Assembly (NCBI GenBank): GCA_964019155.1
Contig: OZ025242.1
Span: forward strand, 70,638,596 to 70,702,595
Direction: 5' to 3'
DNA length: 64,000 nt
DNA from: Osedax fenrisi
Lineage: Eukaryota; Annelida; Polychaeta; Sabellida; Siboglinidae
Position 1 is the first letter of the stretch. The number at the start of each line of letters is the position of its first letter. This document shows, piece after piece, positions 37,440 to 50,870 of the stretch. A model generated the notes under the pieces. That model was not told where the DNA came from. It saw only the letters and a program-made list of their open reading frames with translations, and did no database searches. Position numbers and translations under genes: made by a program.

Positions 37440-38850
37440 TATAATAATAATAATTTATTTCCTATAGTTAACTCAGCTCAGAGAACATTCTTCAGATGGA
37501 TAATTTGAGTCGTTCGAGTAGATATGGTTTTTATTTATTACACATCCAATATTGATTAATATTATAATATATTAATTTCATTATGTATACAAATATGTAT
37601 TCTGATATTAAAATTCATTGAATATAGATTTAATTATACATACTTTTTTTTATATAAATAACTTATTTATAAAGAATGTGACATGTATTAATTTGATAAA
37701 TTAACATGAATAGAAATAATTAAATTAAATTATATATAATTATATTTTATAACAAATATATTTAACATTTATTCAGTTTAAAATTCAAAACAGTTTCTCA
37801 AAATATACAATATATATTTGTATATATTTATATATTTGAAATTAATAATTTGTATTACATTAATATTCTATGATAAAAATGTTCTATAGTTAACTCAAAT
37901 CGATTCAGAGAACATCAACCTGGCTAATACATGTCCTGCTTGTAAACAAGGTTTTTAATTTAAAATATTAAAATCATTTAATATGCATATATATTATATA
38001 CAATGTATAGTATACATATATTATGATATTAAAATAAATTTAATTATAATTGATTTATATGTATTTTTTTATAAATAATTAATTGATAAATAATGTAATT
38101 ACTTTGATAAATTTAACATGAATAGAAATAATTAAATTATATATTTACTAGAATAAATCATATATTATAATATACATGTAGTCTATTAACAATTTAATTA
38201 TAAATGCATTTATTTATTAAAAAAAATATTTTAAAATATTATTTCTCAAAATAGACAATATATAAAAATTAAATTATTATTCTATGTCTATATAATGTGT
38301 GAATATATACATATAACTATAGTTATATACTACTAATTATTTAATTGTCTATAGTTAGATCGGTTCAGAGATCATCAACCTGCACTGCAGATCTTGCAGG
38401 TGGGCTAATTCATGTTCTTCTTGTAAAAATGGTTTTTACTTACTTAAACTTTACTTTACTTTATGCAATATTAAGATTAAAATATTTTATATTTATTTAA
38501 AATATAAATATGTAATCTGATATACATTTAATTTAAATGTATATATTTAAATACTTTAAAAATTAATTATAAATAACTTATTTATACATAATGTGAAATA
38601 TAGGTAAATTTTATAAATTTAACATAAATAGAAATAATTAAATTATACACCTAAATAAATATATTTTAAATTAATAATTGTTATTAAATAATTATTATAT
38701 TATAATAATGTTTGAATATTTATATAATAATAATTTTAATTTCATATAGCTAATTCAAACCGATTCAGAAAACATCAACCTGGGCTAACCTATCAGATTC
38801 TCATAACAATGGTTTTTACTTAACATACAATATTAAAATATGTTAAATTT
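37440..38850. repeat. Degenerate ~430 bp tandem repeat, about four units
   Basis: The block ctatagttaactcaaaycg, attcagagaacatcaacctg, ggctaa and atggtttttactta recurs at about 37460, 37880, 38350 and 38740, separated by AT-rich filler with tgataaattaacatgaatag. Old tandem duplication within the long element. Confidence 0.75.
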
Positions 38851-39360
38851 ATTAAATATATAAATATCTATTAATTATTTTACTAGTATAAATCATATTA
38901 TATATATATATAATATGAATATAGTTTAATTACATTTTAATTTTATATATATATATATATATATGTAATAGGTATTATTTCTCAAAATGTAAAAAAATAT
39001 TTGTAAAATTATTATAGAATAAGTATATGTTAATTTAATATTATCACATACTATATATTCATTTAATTAATACTATTTAATAAATTATATATGAAAATAC
39101 TATATAATAAATCACTTGTGAATGTATTATTATTTATGAAATATTTCAAAATCAATTAATTATATACTATTCCAGTATATATTAATGTATTATTAAATAA
39201 ATACTAGAAAAATAGTTAATATATTAATTTATAATTTAAGAACAATTTATAAAGCTATTTTTATAATCTTATTTTTTAAATTGATAAATTATGTATTAAT
39301 TTAATGTATTATTAAATAACTAGAAACATATTATATATATAAATAGTTTAATATATTAAT

Positions 39361-39414
39361 TTATATATATATGAAAACTATAAAAATGGAATTAATATTA
39401 ATAAATCATATATG

Positions 39415-39453
<39 letters not shown>

Positions 39454-39660
39454 AATAATTACAAATCATTAATCCTGTGATTAATTCTCTGGTTAACAGT
39501 GTACAATATAACATAATTATACTTTTCCATTATAAATATATTTATATAATGTTGGCTAAACTATGTATCATATACCATTTCACTAAATTCAACATATATG
39601 ACTAGTTTATGGGTAATTCGTTATAATTTTGTTAGAATTATTTAAAAAAGTATATAGTTA
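39361..39660. other. AT-rich part of the long element, no gene
   Basis: Holds about 30 bases of (TA)n near 39415-39450. Nothing else recognised. Confidence 0.4.
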
Positions 39661-40479
39661 ATATATAGTTATCATCGCCCAAAACCCCCTCATGATATCG
39701 ACCAAAATACCCTTATCGCATATACTATTGTTATGTTATCTTTATTCTATTATATAATTAATATTTTTAATTGATTTTTATTTCATTTTATGTAGAATAT
39801 TTAGTAGTTTAATATAATAAAAAAATTATCATAAAAATGTTATTAATTGTTTTGTAATTTACCATTAACTCTCCGCAATTTATTACAATGATATAGCAGA
39901 AAATGCACTTTTTACATAATCGATAATATTATTCAATATATTTAATTTTTCTTATATTTTTCTTAAAATATTAGGTAACATAAACATTATACACAGTTCG
40001 TTAATGTAAAATATTTTCATATCTATTACCGTTGTGATTATATTGCCATCGACCAAAACCCCCTCATTGCCCAAAACCCCCTCACGTCCCCTATATAGAT
40101 TCATTTATTATCCTTCATATTATCCTTCATATTACATAATTTAGTTATATTTTAATCTAATGTTACACTAATTTATTTTATATATTCACTTGATGAGATA
40201 TATTTCATTTTTACAGAAGCTACCATGGTGCATACCAAGTGTTCACGGGATGAAGTCATCGAGGGGATTGGCAAATTTCTGCGGGCAAATAAAAGACAAA
40301 ATATTGAAATAAATTAAAAATTATATATAATTTTCTTTTAATATTTTGTAAGATATTATAATTCTAAATTCTATAATTCTAATTCTTTAGATAATTACTC
40401 GTTGAATAAAATAATATATATCTATTAACTTTTTATTTAATAATATACATAATATTTATATAGATAATCTCTATTTAAA

Positions 40480-40925
40480 TCAAGAATTTCTTATCACATA
40501 TTTCTCTAGATTATCTCAAGTTTATAACTCAAGAACTTCTCATCACATATTTCTCTAGATTATCTCAAGTTTATAACTCAAGAACTTCTCATCACATATG
40601 TCTCTAGTTTATCTCAAGTTTATAACTCAAGAACTTCTCATCACATATTTCTCTAGATTATCTCAAGTTTATAACTCAAGAACTTCTCATCACATATGTC
40701 TCTAGATTATCTCAAGTTTATAACTCAAGAACTTCTCATCGCATATTTCTCTAGATTATCTCAAGTTTATAACTCAAGAACTTCTCATCACATATGTCTC
40801 TAGATTATTTCAAGTTTATAACTCAAGAACTTCTCATCACATATTTCTCGAGATTATCTCGAGTTTATAACTCAAGAATTTCTTGTCACATATTTCTCGA
40901 GATTATCTCGAGTTTATATCTGGAG
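40480..40925. repeat. 49 bp minisatellite, about 9 copies
   Basis: The unit combines aagaacttctcatcacatat, ttctctagattatctcaagt and ttataactc. Point variants (tatgtctctag, tctcgagattatctcgag) increase towards the right edge. Confidence 0.95.
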
Positions 40926-41343
40926 AATTTCTGCTTTAAAAAAAGTTGACAAATATACAAGATATTCTTGAGAATAAATAACTAGAATTTCTCGAGATTT
41001 TCTCGTTCTTTGAATAGCCGGCTTTCAACATGGACGGGACGGGAAAGACGGGTAAACGTTCCTTCAGTACACAATTGTATGGGATTCTAATTGGTTAGAA
41101 TTTATTTTATATAAACAAAATTAATTATAATTTATTTCATAGATGCTTAATGATGTGGAAACATCAAAGAGAATACAGAATTTTTTAAGAAACCAATAAA
41201 ATTTATTTAAAAAAATATAAAAAATATCTTGTTTATTTTATACTTCAATACATTTCATAATATTATCAAGAGTTTAGTGAATATTTCTTATATAATATGT
41301 AATATATATTGCGTAAATAATTCGCAATTGCGAAAAGATCATT

Positions 41344-41725
41344 AATGCGTCTATTATATGTCTTTTTTGGCTATGTTTTATTGCGCACAAAATATGCAAA
41401 ATAAGTTGTGGATAAAGTGCGCAATGTTCTTTGCGTCTATTAGATGTCTTTTTTGGCTATGCTTTATTGCGCACAAAATATTGCGCATTTTATCCGCAAA
41501 GAACATTGTGCCTTTTATCCGCAAAGAATATTACGTCTTTTATCCGCAAAGAATAATACGTCTTTTATCCGCAAGGAACATTGCAGATAAAATTTGCAAA
41601 GAATAATACGTCTTTTATCCGCAAGGAACATTGCAGATAAAATGTGCAATAAAAACATAGCCAAAAAAGACAGATAATAGACGCAAGGAACATTGCGCAT
41701 TATTTGCGCAATGTTTTAGATTATT
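41344..41725. repeat. Foldback element with TCCGCAAAGAAYATT repeats
   Basis: The words gcgtctattatatgtctttt and ttggctatgttttattgcgc on the left (a second copy at 41428) face their complements at 41643-41690. Between lie five ttatccgcaaagaatatta-type units. No protein is supported; the 82-codon frame comes from the repeats. Confidence 0.85.
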
Positions 41726-41779
41726 GTTTACTGGATATTTGTTTACTAGGCCTACACATATAGCAAACAATATTCTTGA

Positions 41780-42640
41780 TTTTGATCAAGTAAATATCAA
41801 ATAAATATCAAATAAATCAGTTGACATAATTTCCAATACTATTACTTATAATAGTATAACTGACCACTACATTGTCCTTTTTACGTGCATGCCCTAAGCC
41901 AATAATAACTCCTATCAAAGACTATTCAAATTATAAATATTGCGAAAATAGATATTTTAAAATGTACTGGGAAAACTTATTAATAATCTTTACATTTGTG
42001 GTAACAATAAAACCTTATACCATTTTAACTATATTCCTCTTCTACTCTTGATGTTCATGCACCCAAAAGAAAATTATAGTAGGCGTGACAACTCAAAATG
42101 GTTAATAATAATCTTGTCATTCAAAAACTACGAATAGCTGAAAAATGCTGTCATAGGTCAATATCCACTACTGACTTTAACAGATGTTACTATGCAGGCA
42201 GCAATATCGTACTTTACTTAAAATAACCAAACCTAATTATTATACTGATCTATAGATGAGTCACTAAAATAAGAAAAGACAACAATAATATTTGAAATAT
42301 CCAATACACTAGGACGATTTATACAACGCATTCTTACAGATACTTCTATATTAGATAATATTAATTACTTTGATGTATTATTTACCACAAAAGTAAATAG
42401 AATAATTAAATCCCTACCTTCCTCTTTATTATATGAACCAACCATCCTTTCATATTCTCTTTTATCACTTAATTAAGTTAACCTACCATCTACTTCACTG
42501 ATTGATAAGCTTCTCCTTTCTGTGAAATCAACATGTTCCCTTGATCCTATTCCTGTCACCATATTACACAAGCTGTTACCTCATGTTGTTATATACTATA
42601 AGGATATAATTGACCTCATCTAACATATCTCTACCACTAC
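41780..42640 (+). pseudogene. CR1/L2-group fragment: endonuclease end to polymerase start
   Basis: The plus strand reads SITDHYIVLFTCMP (about 41855-41895; end of endonuclease, usual SDHxxV), then KLRIAEKCCHR and FNRCYYAGSNIV (linker), and about 42510-42600 SVKSTCSLDPIPVTILHKLL (start of polymerase, usual SSLDPIPTxLL). Several stops. It ends where a minus-strand copy of the same group lies. Confidence 0.75.
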
Positions 42641-42679
42641 CACTAAATAGATAAAATAAATAAATATATAAATATATTT

Positions 42680-44130
42680 ATTTAATAATAAATAATAGAA
42701 AGGTTTATTGAATCAGTTGAAAACGATGGACGTTTATATGCGTCAAGTTGAAATAATAAAACAAATAAATAATTACACGAATAATACAAAATTTAAAAAG
42801 AAGAAATTATAGTGACAACATATATGAATATAGTCGACATTTAAAAGTCATAAAATATGATAGGGTCAGTAATTTATCGGGAAGACCGTTCCAGTACTTC
42901 AGAGCAGCAACAGTGAAAGCAGCATCTGCATATATAGATGAGAAAAAGCGGTACAGAGAGTTTCATCAGCTCACATTTGCGACTCGGACGAGTAGTTGCT
43001 CGAATTATGAGTCCCTTCGATAGGTATGACGGAACTCCCATATATATATATATATATATATAGCCTTTTGAGTAATGCAAATAAGACGAAACTTACATAT
43101 ATTTCGAAACTTCAAACACCCGATAATCGCCATTATGGAATATATAGACTACGTTGTATTGAATCGAATTTTTTCATCAATTTTTGCATAATGTTAATAA
43201 AAAGTGAATTACAATAAGGCGACTAAATACTAATTAATGTAATAATGATTTAGTTAAATTAAATGTTAACTTAGAACGAGTATTACATATATTATACAGG
43301 AAATAATTAGCAGTGCGGACAGTGTTTGATATATGTACTGAGTAATTAAATACCTTATTTATAGTAAAAGCTAGAGTAGTGATGGTGTTTGAGATAAGAA
43401 GTGAGATAAGGAATGGATGAGTGAGAGTAATTGAATAAAGAGATCTAGAAAGTATAATGCTATCAGTTTTAGTAATATTGAATGAAAGTGAATTACAGGA
43501 AAACCAATAGATAAAATAATTAATATAGTTAGCAATTGAAAGTTGAATTATGTAAATATCAGAACCAGGTGGGAAAAAAAGTTAAATTTGTAAGTCATCA
43601 GCAAAGAGGTGATAACGAATATATGGGTATTTTAAGAAAAATAAAATGTATGGGAAGAATATACAAAATAGAAAGAATCGGACCTAGTACTGATCATTGA
43701 GGAACGCCATGAGTGTGATCAAATGGAGCCAACAAAGATGACTTGATATTTACCGAAGATATTCTATTAGATACAAATGAAATCAACCAGTTGTGAACTT
43801 GTCCATGAATACCTATTTCACGTAGACGGTAAGAAAGAATCCTATGATTTAACGTATCAAAGGCACTAGACAGATCAAGAAGAACCAAATAACAAGAAGC
43901 CTTATTATCCATAGATAGTATAATATCGTTAATCACAATATTTAGGGCAGTTTATGTACTATTATTATTGGGAAGGTATGCACTCTGAAAGCAATCCACA
44001 ATATAGTTTGATATGATATAATCAATAAGCTGACGCGCAACTATGAGTTTCATAGTCTTAGAAATTGATGATAATTGCGAAACAGGACGATAGTTGGATA
44101 GTATGAAAAATCGAGATTATGTTTCTTTAA
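42680..44130 (-). pseudogene. CR1/L2-group retrotransposon, polymerase to 3' end
   Basis: On the minus strand from 44130: SSISKTMKLIVARQLIDYI, FQSAYLPNN, LVLLDLSSAFDTLNHRIL (motif A, about 43850), HTHGVPQ-stop-SVLGPILSI (motif B), YHLFADDLQI (motif C, about 43600), then ADAAFTVAALKYWNGLPDKL (about 42885-42945) at the C-terminus. Stops, frameshifts and a (TA)n at 43040-43060 interrupt it. An AT-rich 3' end lies near 42650-42690. Confidence 0.85.
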
Positions 44131-44164
44131 TATCGGAATGATGTATTATAAAGATATATCGTTA

Positions 44165-44400
44165 ACATAATAATTATATCGGATGGTGATTCAAAAGCCT
44201 TCACCGCCGTAAATGGTCATGCATATCCCGTTGAGAAGGAGGATTGTGTGAACCACTTTGCCAAGAGACTTAAAACAGCGCTACACGATCTTGGCAAGGC
44301 TAACTCTACATTGGATGGGTGAAGTTGTGGTAAGCTGACCGTGAATACCATAACATATCTACATCATTATTATGGGAATGCAATTGGTCTAATTTTATTT
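44165..44400 (+). pseudogene. Mutator-like transposase fragment
   Basis: The plus strand reads ISDGDSKAFTAVNGHAYPVE, CVNHFAKRLKTALHDLGK, a stop, GKLTVNTITYLHHYYGNAI. It resembles the G-D-G-D-S-K...E-C-x-x-H-x-x-K-R...G-x-L-T...YYG-x-A-I pattern of the Mutator-like transposase domain common in invertebrate genomes (Mutsu-type). Only about 75 residues remain, with one stop. Terminal repeats were not found. Confidence 0.7.
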
Positions 44401-44546
44401 GATATATTTTGAAATATTTTATTTATGTTTAACCTTAAGGTATATTATATTTTATTTATTTTTAGAATAATCTAAAATATATCCTATAAATATAGAAATT
44501 GGCCGTTAAGTTGACCATATAATCTGCTATATGCCTCATAAAGGCC

Positions 44547-44591
<45 letters not shown>

Positions 44592-44802
44592 TATATTATA
44601 TACGTTCCGTCAAATTATTAATTTTAAAATATGTATCTGAAATGTATATCTGTATATAGTACATATAAGTTATATAATATATAATATATAATATATAATA
44701 ATTTATATATTATAAATAATGTTATTTTCTAAATGATGTCGCAAAAAGTTATATATTTCTAATATCTATTTAAAATTTTATATTTTAATCTATAATACTT
44801 TA

Positions 44803-44838
<36 letters not shown>

Positions 44839-44918
44839 CGTTACATATTATGAATAATCGTAAAATAAACAAAGCTTATTAACATATTCAACTTCTCGTG
44901 TGTGTGTGTGTGTTTTAA

Positions 44919-45487
44919 TCAATATAGTTTATTATTATCGTACGCAGGCAACTGCCTCATGGTTAACGAAGGGGAGACTAGAGTTTCTTTCGATGCCGAT
45001 ACGCGACGCCCGGAGGTCACCTCTGTCGGATGACCGCTACAAGGGTTATCGTAACCAGCCTCACCGCCAGGGTTATCGTAACCAGCCTCACCGCCAGGGT
45101 TATCGTAACCAGCCTCACCGCTAGGGTTATCGTAACCACCCTCGCCGCTAGGGTAGCGGTACCGGTCAAGCGATACCACGTGATCGGCGCCCAGGTTACG
45201 CACCCCGGTGAGGATAACTGCCGGACGATGCGACGACGGCGGCGGGGGTGACGTAGACCTAGGTGGGGTGCACGAGGGCGAACGGGTAGAAGTACTCCTA
45301 TCCACCGTCAGGGGCGCCACCGTACGGTTCAGGTTAGCCGCTATGTCGACTTCGGATAAGGCGGTAGTACGGTCGCGGTCCCTGATAGCGAACGCGTTAC
45401 CCTCGTAGTCCTGGTCGGGAGCCTCGCACTGAGACGGAGTGCTCGTGGGCCGCACACCGGTGCGCATTATACGTAGGTGATTCTCGG
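44919..45487 (-). CDS. AMT exon 12: hydrophilic C-terminal tail
   Basis: Acceptor gtacacag at 45488. 188 codons and stop TGA at 44919-44921. Rich in Pro, Ser, Asp and Gly. It holds four YDNP units in 9-residue repeats (about 45045-45160) and ends in YDNNKLY. It likely lies in the cytoplasm (family topology). The overlapping plus-strand frames are shadows. TTTATT (AATAAA on this strand) occurs near 44450 as a possible polyadenylation signal. Confidence 0.88.
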
Positions 45488-45668
45488 CTGTGTACGGTGT
45501 AGTGTTCGATGTTAGAAAGATAAGTGTGTGTGTGTGTAGATGTGTGGACGACGGACCTTACGAGTTATATTATAACATTGCTGGTAGCCGATTGAGGAAG
45601 CGAATTAAAGAAAATGAAAACAAATTAAAGAAAGATAGATACTTCACTCAATAAATTATGATTATACT

Positions 45669-45706
<38 letters not shown>

Positions 45707-46485
45707 TATTGTGTGTAGATAAGATATATATATATATATATATTATATATAATATATATACACTCACACACACACACACATCTTATCAATACAGACGATA
45801 ACATTACGTAACCTACACAACATTACGTAATCTACACAACATTACGTAACCTATTGTGAGTGACGCGTTGGCGTACGTGTTATTGGATGACTTCAGCAGC
45901 CCGTGCATTACGATGTCCGCTCCTAATAGCTCGTCCTCGGGGGACACCCGCATACCTGTGGTGGGGTGTGGTGGGGTGTGGTAGGGTGGGGTGGGTGGGG
46001 TAGGGTACAATTTGGTAGGTGCGACGCATAGCGTGTGTATATAGGTTGGGTTGGGTTTATATATATGTGCGTATAGAGTAGCGATGTAAATTATGCTCAA
46101 GTATAAAGCGTGGTGCAGTCTCAGTCTCAGTTACCTAAAATCTCAACTCGGCTCGGGCTCGTTTGGCTAGAGTTTCGGCTCGGCTCGGGCTCGTATTTTT
46201 TCCGAAAATGAAAGTCGGCTCGGCATCAATAACCAAAAGTCTCGTATCGGCATCAAAAATCTCGGTATCATTTATATCACTAGTATAGAGTGTGCGGTAT
46301 ACCGCACTATAGTGCGTGCTTAAACCGCACTATAGTGCGTGCTTACGCTGGCTGCTTTGGAGTGGTGTCTAGTTGTGTTCGAATGTGCGATAATTCAGAT
46401 ACTCTATAGTTTATATATAAGAATAAGTAGAGAAATGCGTAAGAAATAGTATTTTATAAACTAAGTGTGCTTTATAAAGTATGTA

Positions 46486-46524
<39 letters not shown>

Positions 46525-47971
46525 ATATTATATTATATCGGCTTTTATAAAATGTTATAAAATTGCTTATATGTAAATGGGATAGAAAGAAACACAGGAG
46601 ACTATACACATAGTATATATTGAGCACATAAACATTGCAGCTGTGTGGTTCCAGACTAAGTTAGTTAGCTTATTAATTGTGGGCGTGCCTAATAATGGGG
46701 GCGTGTTTAGAGGCGTAACTAACGACAATACGATGATTACGCTAACGCATCACGTACATACTTCTTCAAGCGAAACTAACCGACTAGATAATCTGTTATC
46801 TTAAAGAAGATCACTGTTGTTACAGTGGCCCAGATAATTATGCTGAATATGCCTAGACATTGAATACCGAGAAGTCTCCATTTACCTGCCTGTTTACATA
46901 CAGTGGTTATAATATACATACATAATATTTATTAAATATATATATATATACTTGCATAATTTAAATAAATATAACAGTATTTACCTATAGGTATATAATA
47001 TCAATACATTTAACATCTAATATGGGCGTATAACATACACTAATATACACTGTATATTATACTCACATATTAGATGTTATATAACAATTAGCAAAAAAAA
47101 GAAGATTAATTGTAGTCGTAAATCTGAAACCTATCTAAGTTAAGGCTTAGTGAGTATAACTATCGTAATATATAGAATTAGTACAGTGGACTACATATTG
47201 TTCAGGTGTAATGTGTAGAGTACCAGTAGTAAATACATATTTATATTTATATTTTATTAGTGATATGTTATAAAATATATCCATATATACTAATTAACAT
47301 AACTTATTTTATATTTATCAGTGAAAGATTGGAAATCGAAACTAATGTCATTATAACCTTTGCCATCTATTATCTATAAATACCAATATAGTTACCTAGT
47401 ATACTAGGTAACATATTACATATTTTATAAATATTTAATGAATTTTACCGGAATACAAATTAATAGAATAATATATTATAATTTTAATCTACGAAATGTT
47501 CTCGTAATAATTTATTTCGGAGCTTTTACAACTATTACTTTACAGATGAAAAATATTATCATTTAGCTTCACGGGTATACACTTCATGGGTATACACATA
47601 AAGTAAGGTACATCGGTGTCACATATAAGGTACACGTATTCCTTGGGTTGGGGTTTCAGGAAGCTAAAGTAGGCCATAGATGCAGATGAGAGAAAGTTAG
47701 TGGGCGTGTCCACTAACGTAGAATACGCCCCCTCCGATATTCGAGTAGCCGAGCATGGATACCAGCGAGTTGTTCTTGTTAAACAACCCTACCGCTATTA
47801 ACCCCCACGCCGATGAGAAGCCGTGAACACCCACGCATCCTGTTATTAGGAGTACAATGATAAAAGGGGTACATATTATGTTATATCATATACTATTAGA
47901 TAATTTTATATTATTTGTTTAGATAATTTTTTTCTAATTAAGAATGCAATAGATACTTAACAGGATATAAC

Positions 47972-48029
<58 letters not shown>

Positions 48030-48700
48030 TGTATACATTAATAATGATTGAATTATAACTATACAATTTGTATATGTTTCATATATGGGTATGATGCAGT
48101 GGTTTTTATATGGTGTATTTTGTGGGCAAGTACCCCAAGTATTATGTTTTGTCCCCCAACTTTTAAATGTTGGCCCACTACAACATAATATGTGTTCCTA
48201 ATCAATTATAAACTTATTTATACATTATAAAGCATCGGGTGTATTTTATTAAATTGTTTTTCATATACACTTGAAAACGAAATAATTATTTTTGGAATTA
48301 GCCGCCATTTTCTTATAAAATCCTTATAAACGCACCGATATACTGCATTGATGCACCGCACTGATGCACTGCATTGATGCACTGCACTGCTGCACCAGCG
48401 TACCGATGCCACAACTAATAGCACCAGCACACACGTGACACAGCACACACGTGACCCACATAACACGTGATCTCCAACCTACGGGGTCGTCTATCTCCAT
48501 CTTCTCCAGCAGAGAGATGCCCAGCAGGGTTATGTAACCTCCTATGGAGCCGATCACGAAGCCCTCCCACGGTTCAGCCAATGCGCAGAATGCTGACGGG
48601 GGAGGGGTCATAGGTCATAAGTCACGTGACGATAACGCGTGACGTATGCTTGTGTTGTATGTATTATCAGTTTATCATGTATACTAGCATGTGTATTATA

Positions 48701-48753
<53 letters not shown>

Positions 48754-48822
48754 TATTATAGGATTTCATTTAGATACATTAACTTATTATACTAGTCTTT
48801 GAAAAAATACGTAATAACCACG

Positions 48823-48866
<44 letters not shown>

Positions 48867-49289
48867 ATGTGTGTGTCTATTAGGTGTGTATGTGTATATA
48901 TGTATGGCAGTGTGTTTTAATATATAATACATTATCGTTCATCGTAACATCAAATTAAAACATTTAAAACGTACACATATTTTATTTTTTATTTATCACA
49001 CATTTAATAATTTACTATGTATACTATTCATATTATATATATATATATATATATATGATAATGATGATTTTATTTAAACACTAATTCAATTATAAAATTC
49101 TTATAGTGTGACAATAATATATATAAAATAATAAATAAATGTAATAATTAGTACAGACAAGTGTGGTGAAAACGAATATATTTTAAGTTCAGATATCAAG
49201 GACAAGGAGGTAATTCTATAGTTTATGTTTGAAGTTGTTCGTTGATGTATTGATGGTTTTCAGGGGTGGAAGGAGTTGATTCCAAAGGA

Positions 49290-49329
<40 letters not shown>

Positions 49330-50186
49330 CACACGTATACGTATATACTTATATGTGAACGTAAACGCCGATTAAATGTGTAATACATTTGCTTCACTTA
49401 AAGTTAAACGTTCGTACTAACGTACATGTATAATGTATGACGTATTCACGCACATACACGCACATACACGCGCATACACGCACATACATACACACATACA
49501 CGCACATACACGCGCATACATACACACACGCATACACGCGCATACCTGTGATAGAAACGAGCGAGCCGAGTATGCCGGATATTAGGCAGAAAACGTCTAT
49601 CTTTCTCTTGTAGGCGACATAGCTGTGTTATGTTTGTGGTAGGGGATATGTCGGTTATATCGGTTATGTAGGGGATGTCAGTGATGTAGGTAATGTCGGT
49701 GATGTAGGTGATGTAGGTGATGTAGGTGGTGTATGTGATGTAGGTGAGGTAGGTGATATAGTTGGTGGTGTAGGTGATGTAGGTGATGTAGGGGATGTAT
49801 ACACATATATGTGATGTAGGGATGTAGGTGGTTATTTATCAATATTTATTTATTGATTTACATTTATTCAAAATTTATATGGTCAATATGATTTATTTTC
49901 CATATAATAATGCTATAGCATATATTATTGAATTCATTAAAATAATAATATATTTTGATTTCAATGACATTATTTAATCTAAAAGCGACCTTTAGGGTTA
50001 AACTAATTTAATATATATATATATATATAAACGTAAATGTAAATATTAATTTAAAATTAAATAGTAGAATGATATAAACCGAATCAATAACCGGGCCCCG
50101 TCTAAATAGAGATATAGGACACACGTTAATTATTTTAAAAATAAACATCAATAAACATACATTAAACGCCCTGAATATCATTGTTA

Positions 50187-50238
<52 letters not shown>

Positions 50239-50836
50239 TATATAATATAAACATAATATACAAATCAATAAACGGGAAATGTAGGGCCGGGGATCTAAAA
50301 AATGCATCATTTACAATACGTAATGTAAGTTAATTACTTAATTACTTAAAAGTATCGACATCGATATATCGATATCTATGTCCTTTAATCCGTCACGCCC
50401 CCTCGCCTATAAACGCACCACGTGCCTGTCGAGGGAACGCCTACACGCATGACCTATATAGTAAGATAGTCTTACCTGTAGATCATGGCCACGATTCCTC
50501 CTCCAGTAGCAGCATTAGTCGTGCTCACCGCAGACCTATTAGCGATGTGTTATAACGTATACGTAGACGTTAGATACAGCTATAGATCATGTTATAACAT
50601 CTATAGCTACAGTAACATAAGTGTATATCGCTAGCCACATACTACGAGAAGTGTGTTGTGTCGTCTTTCCTAACAATTAATGTACACATATTTGAATGGT
50701 ACACCAATTGTGCAATGTGTCGGCAGATATAACGATATTGTCCTTATATATATTTCTTTTATAATGATTACAATAATACAATTTATCTTATCTTATCTTA
50801 TCTTATCTTATATATATATCTCTATATCAACATGTC

Positions 50837-50870
<34 letters not shown>

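Larger units (their letters stand above)
36351..40091. mobile_element. TA-flanked GTGAGGGGGTTTTGG element, long copy
   Basis: The left end ggggacgtgaggggattttg and the right end caaaaccccctcacgtcccc are near-perfect inverted repeats with TA on both sides. The motif GTGAGGGG(G)TTTTGGGCGAT repeats inside: 36355 and 36559 forward; about 39677, 40040 and 40060 inverted. About 300 bp at each end match the short copy 20859-22342. The 3.2 kb between holds an RT fragment, a SINE and a ~430 bp repeat. No transposase frame is seen. Confidence 0.75.

Noticed and set aside
36351..40091. LTR retrotransposon
   Set aside because: The ends are inverted, not direct, repeats, and there is no primer-binding site, polypurine tract or gag/pol text.
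45813..46100. Separate 95-residue minus-strand gene
   Set aside because: It contains AMT exon 11 in frame; the parts outside are intron with G-rich repeats.
46135..46290. hAT transposon
   Set aside because: Repeated ctcggctcgggctcg words recall hAT subterminal repeats, but no ends or target duplication could be set.
48218..48611. Cys/Val/Ser-rich minus-strand proteins
   Set aside because: One frame runs over AMT exon 8 in its correct frame and then into repeats; the other is a shadow over repeats and intron.
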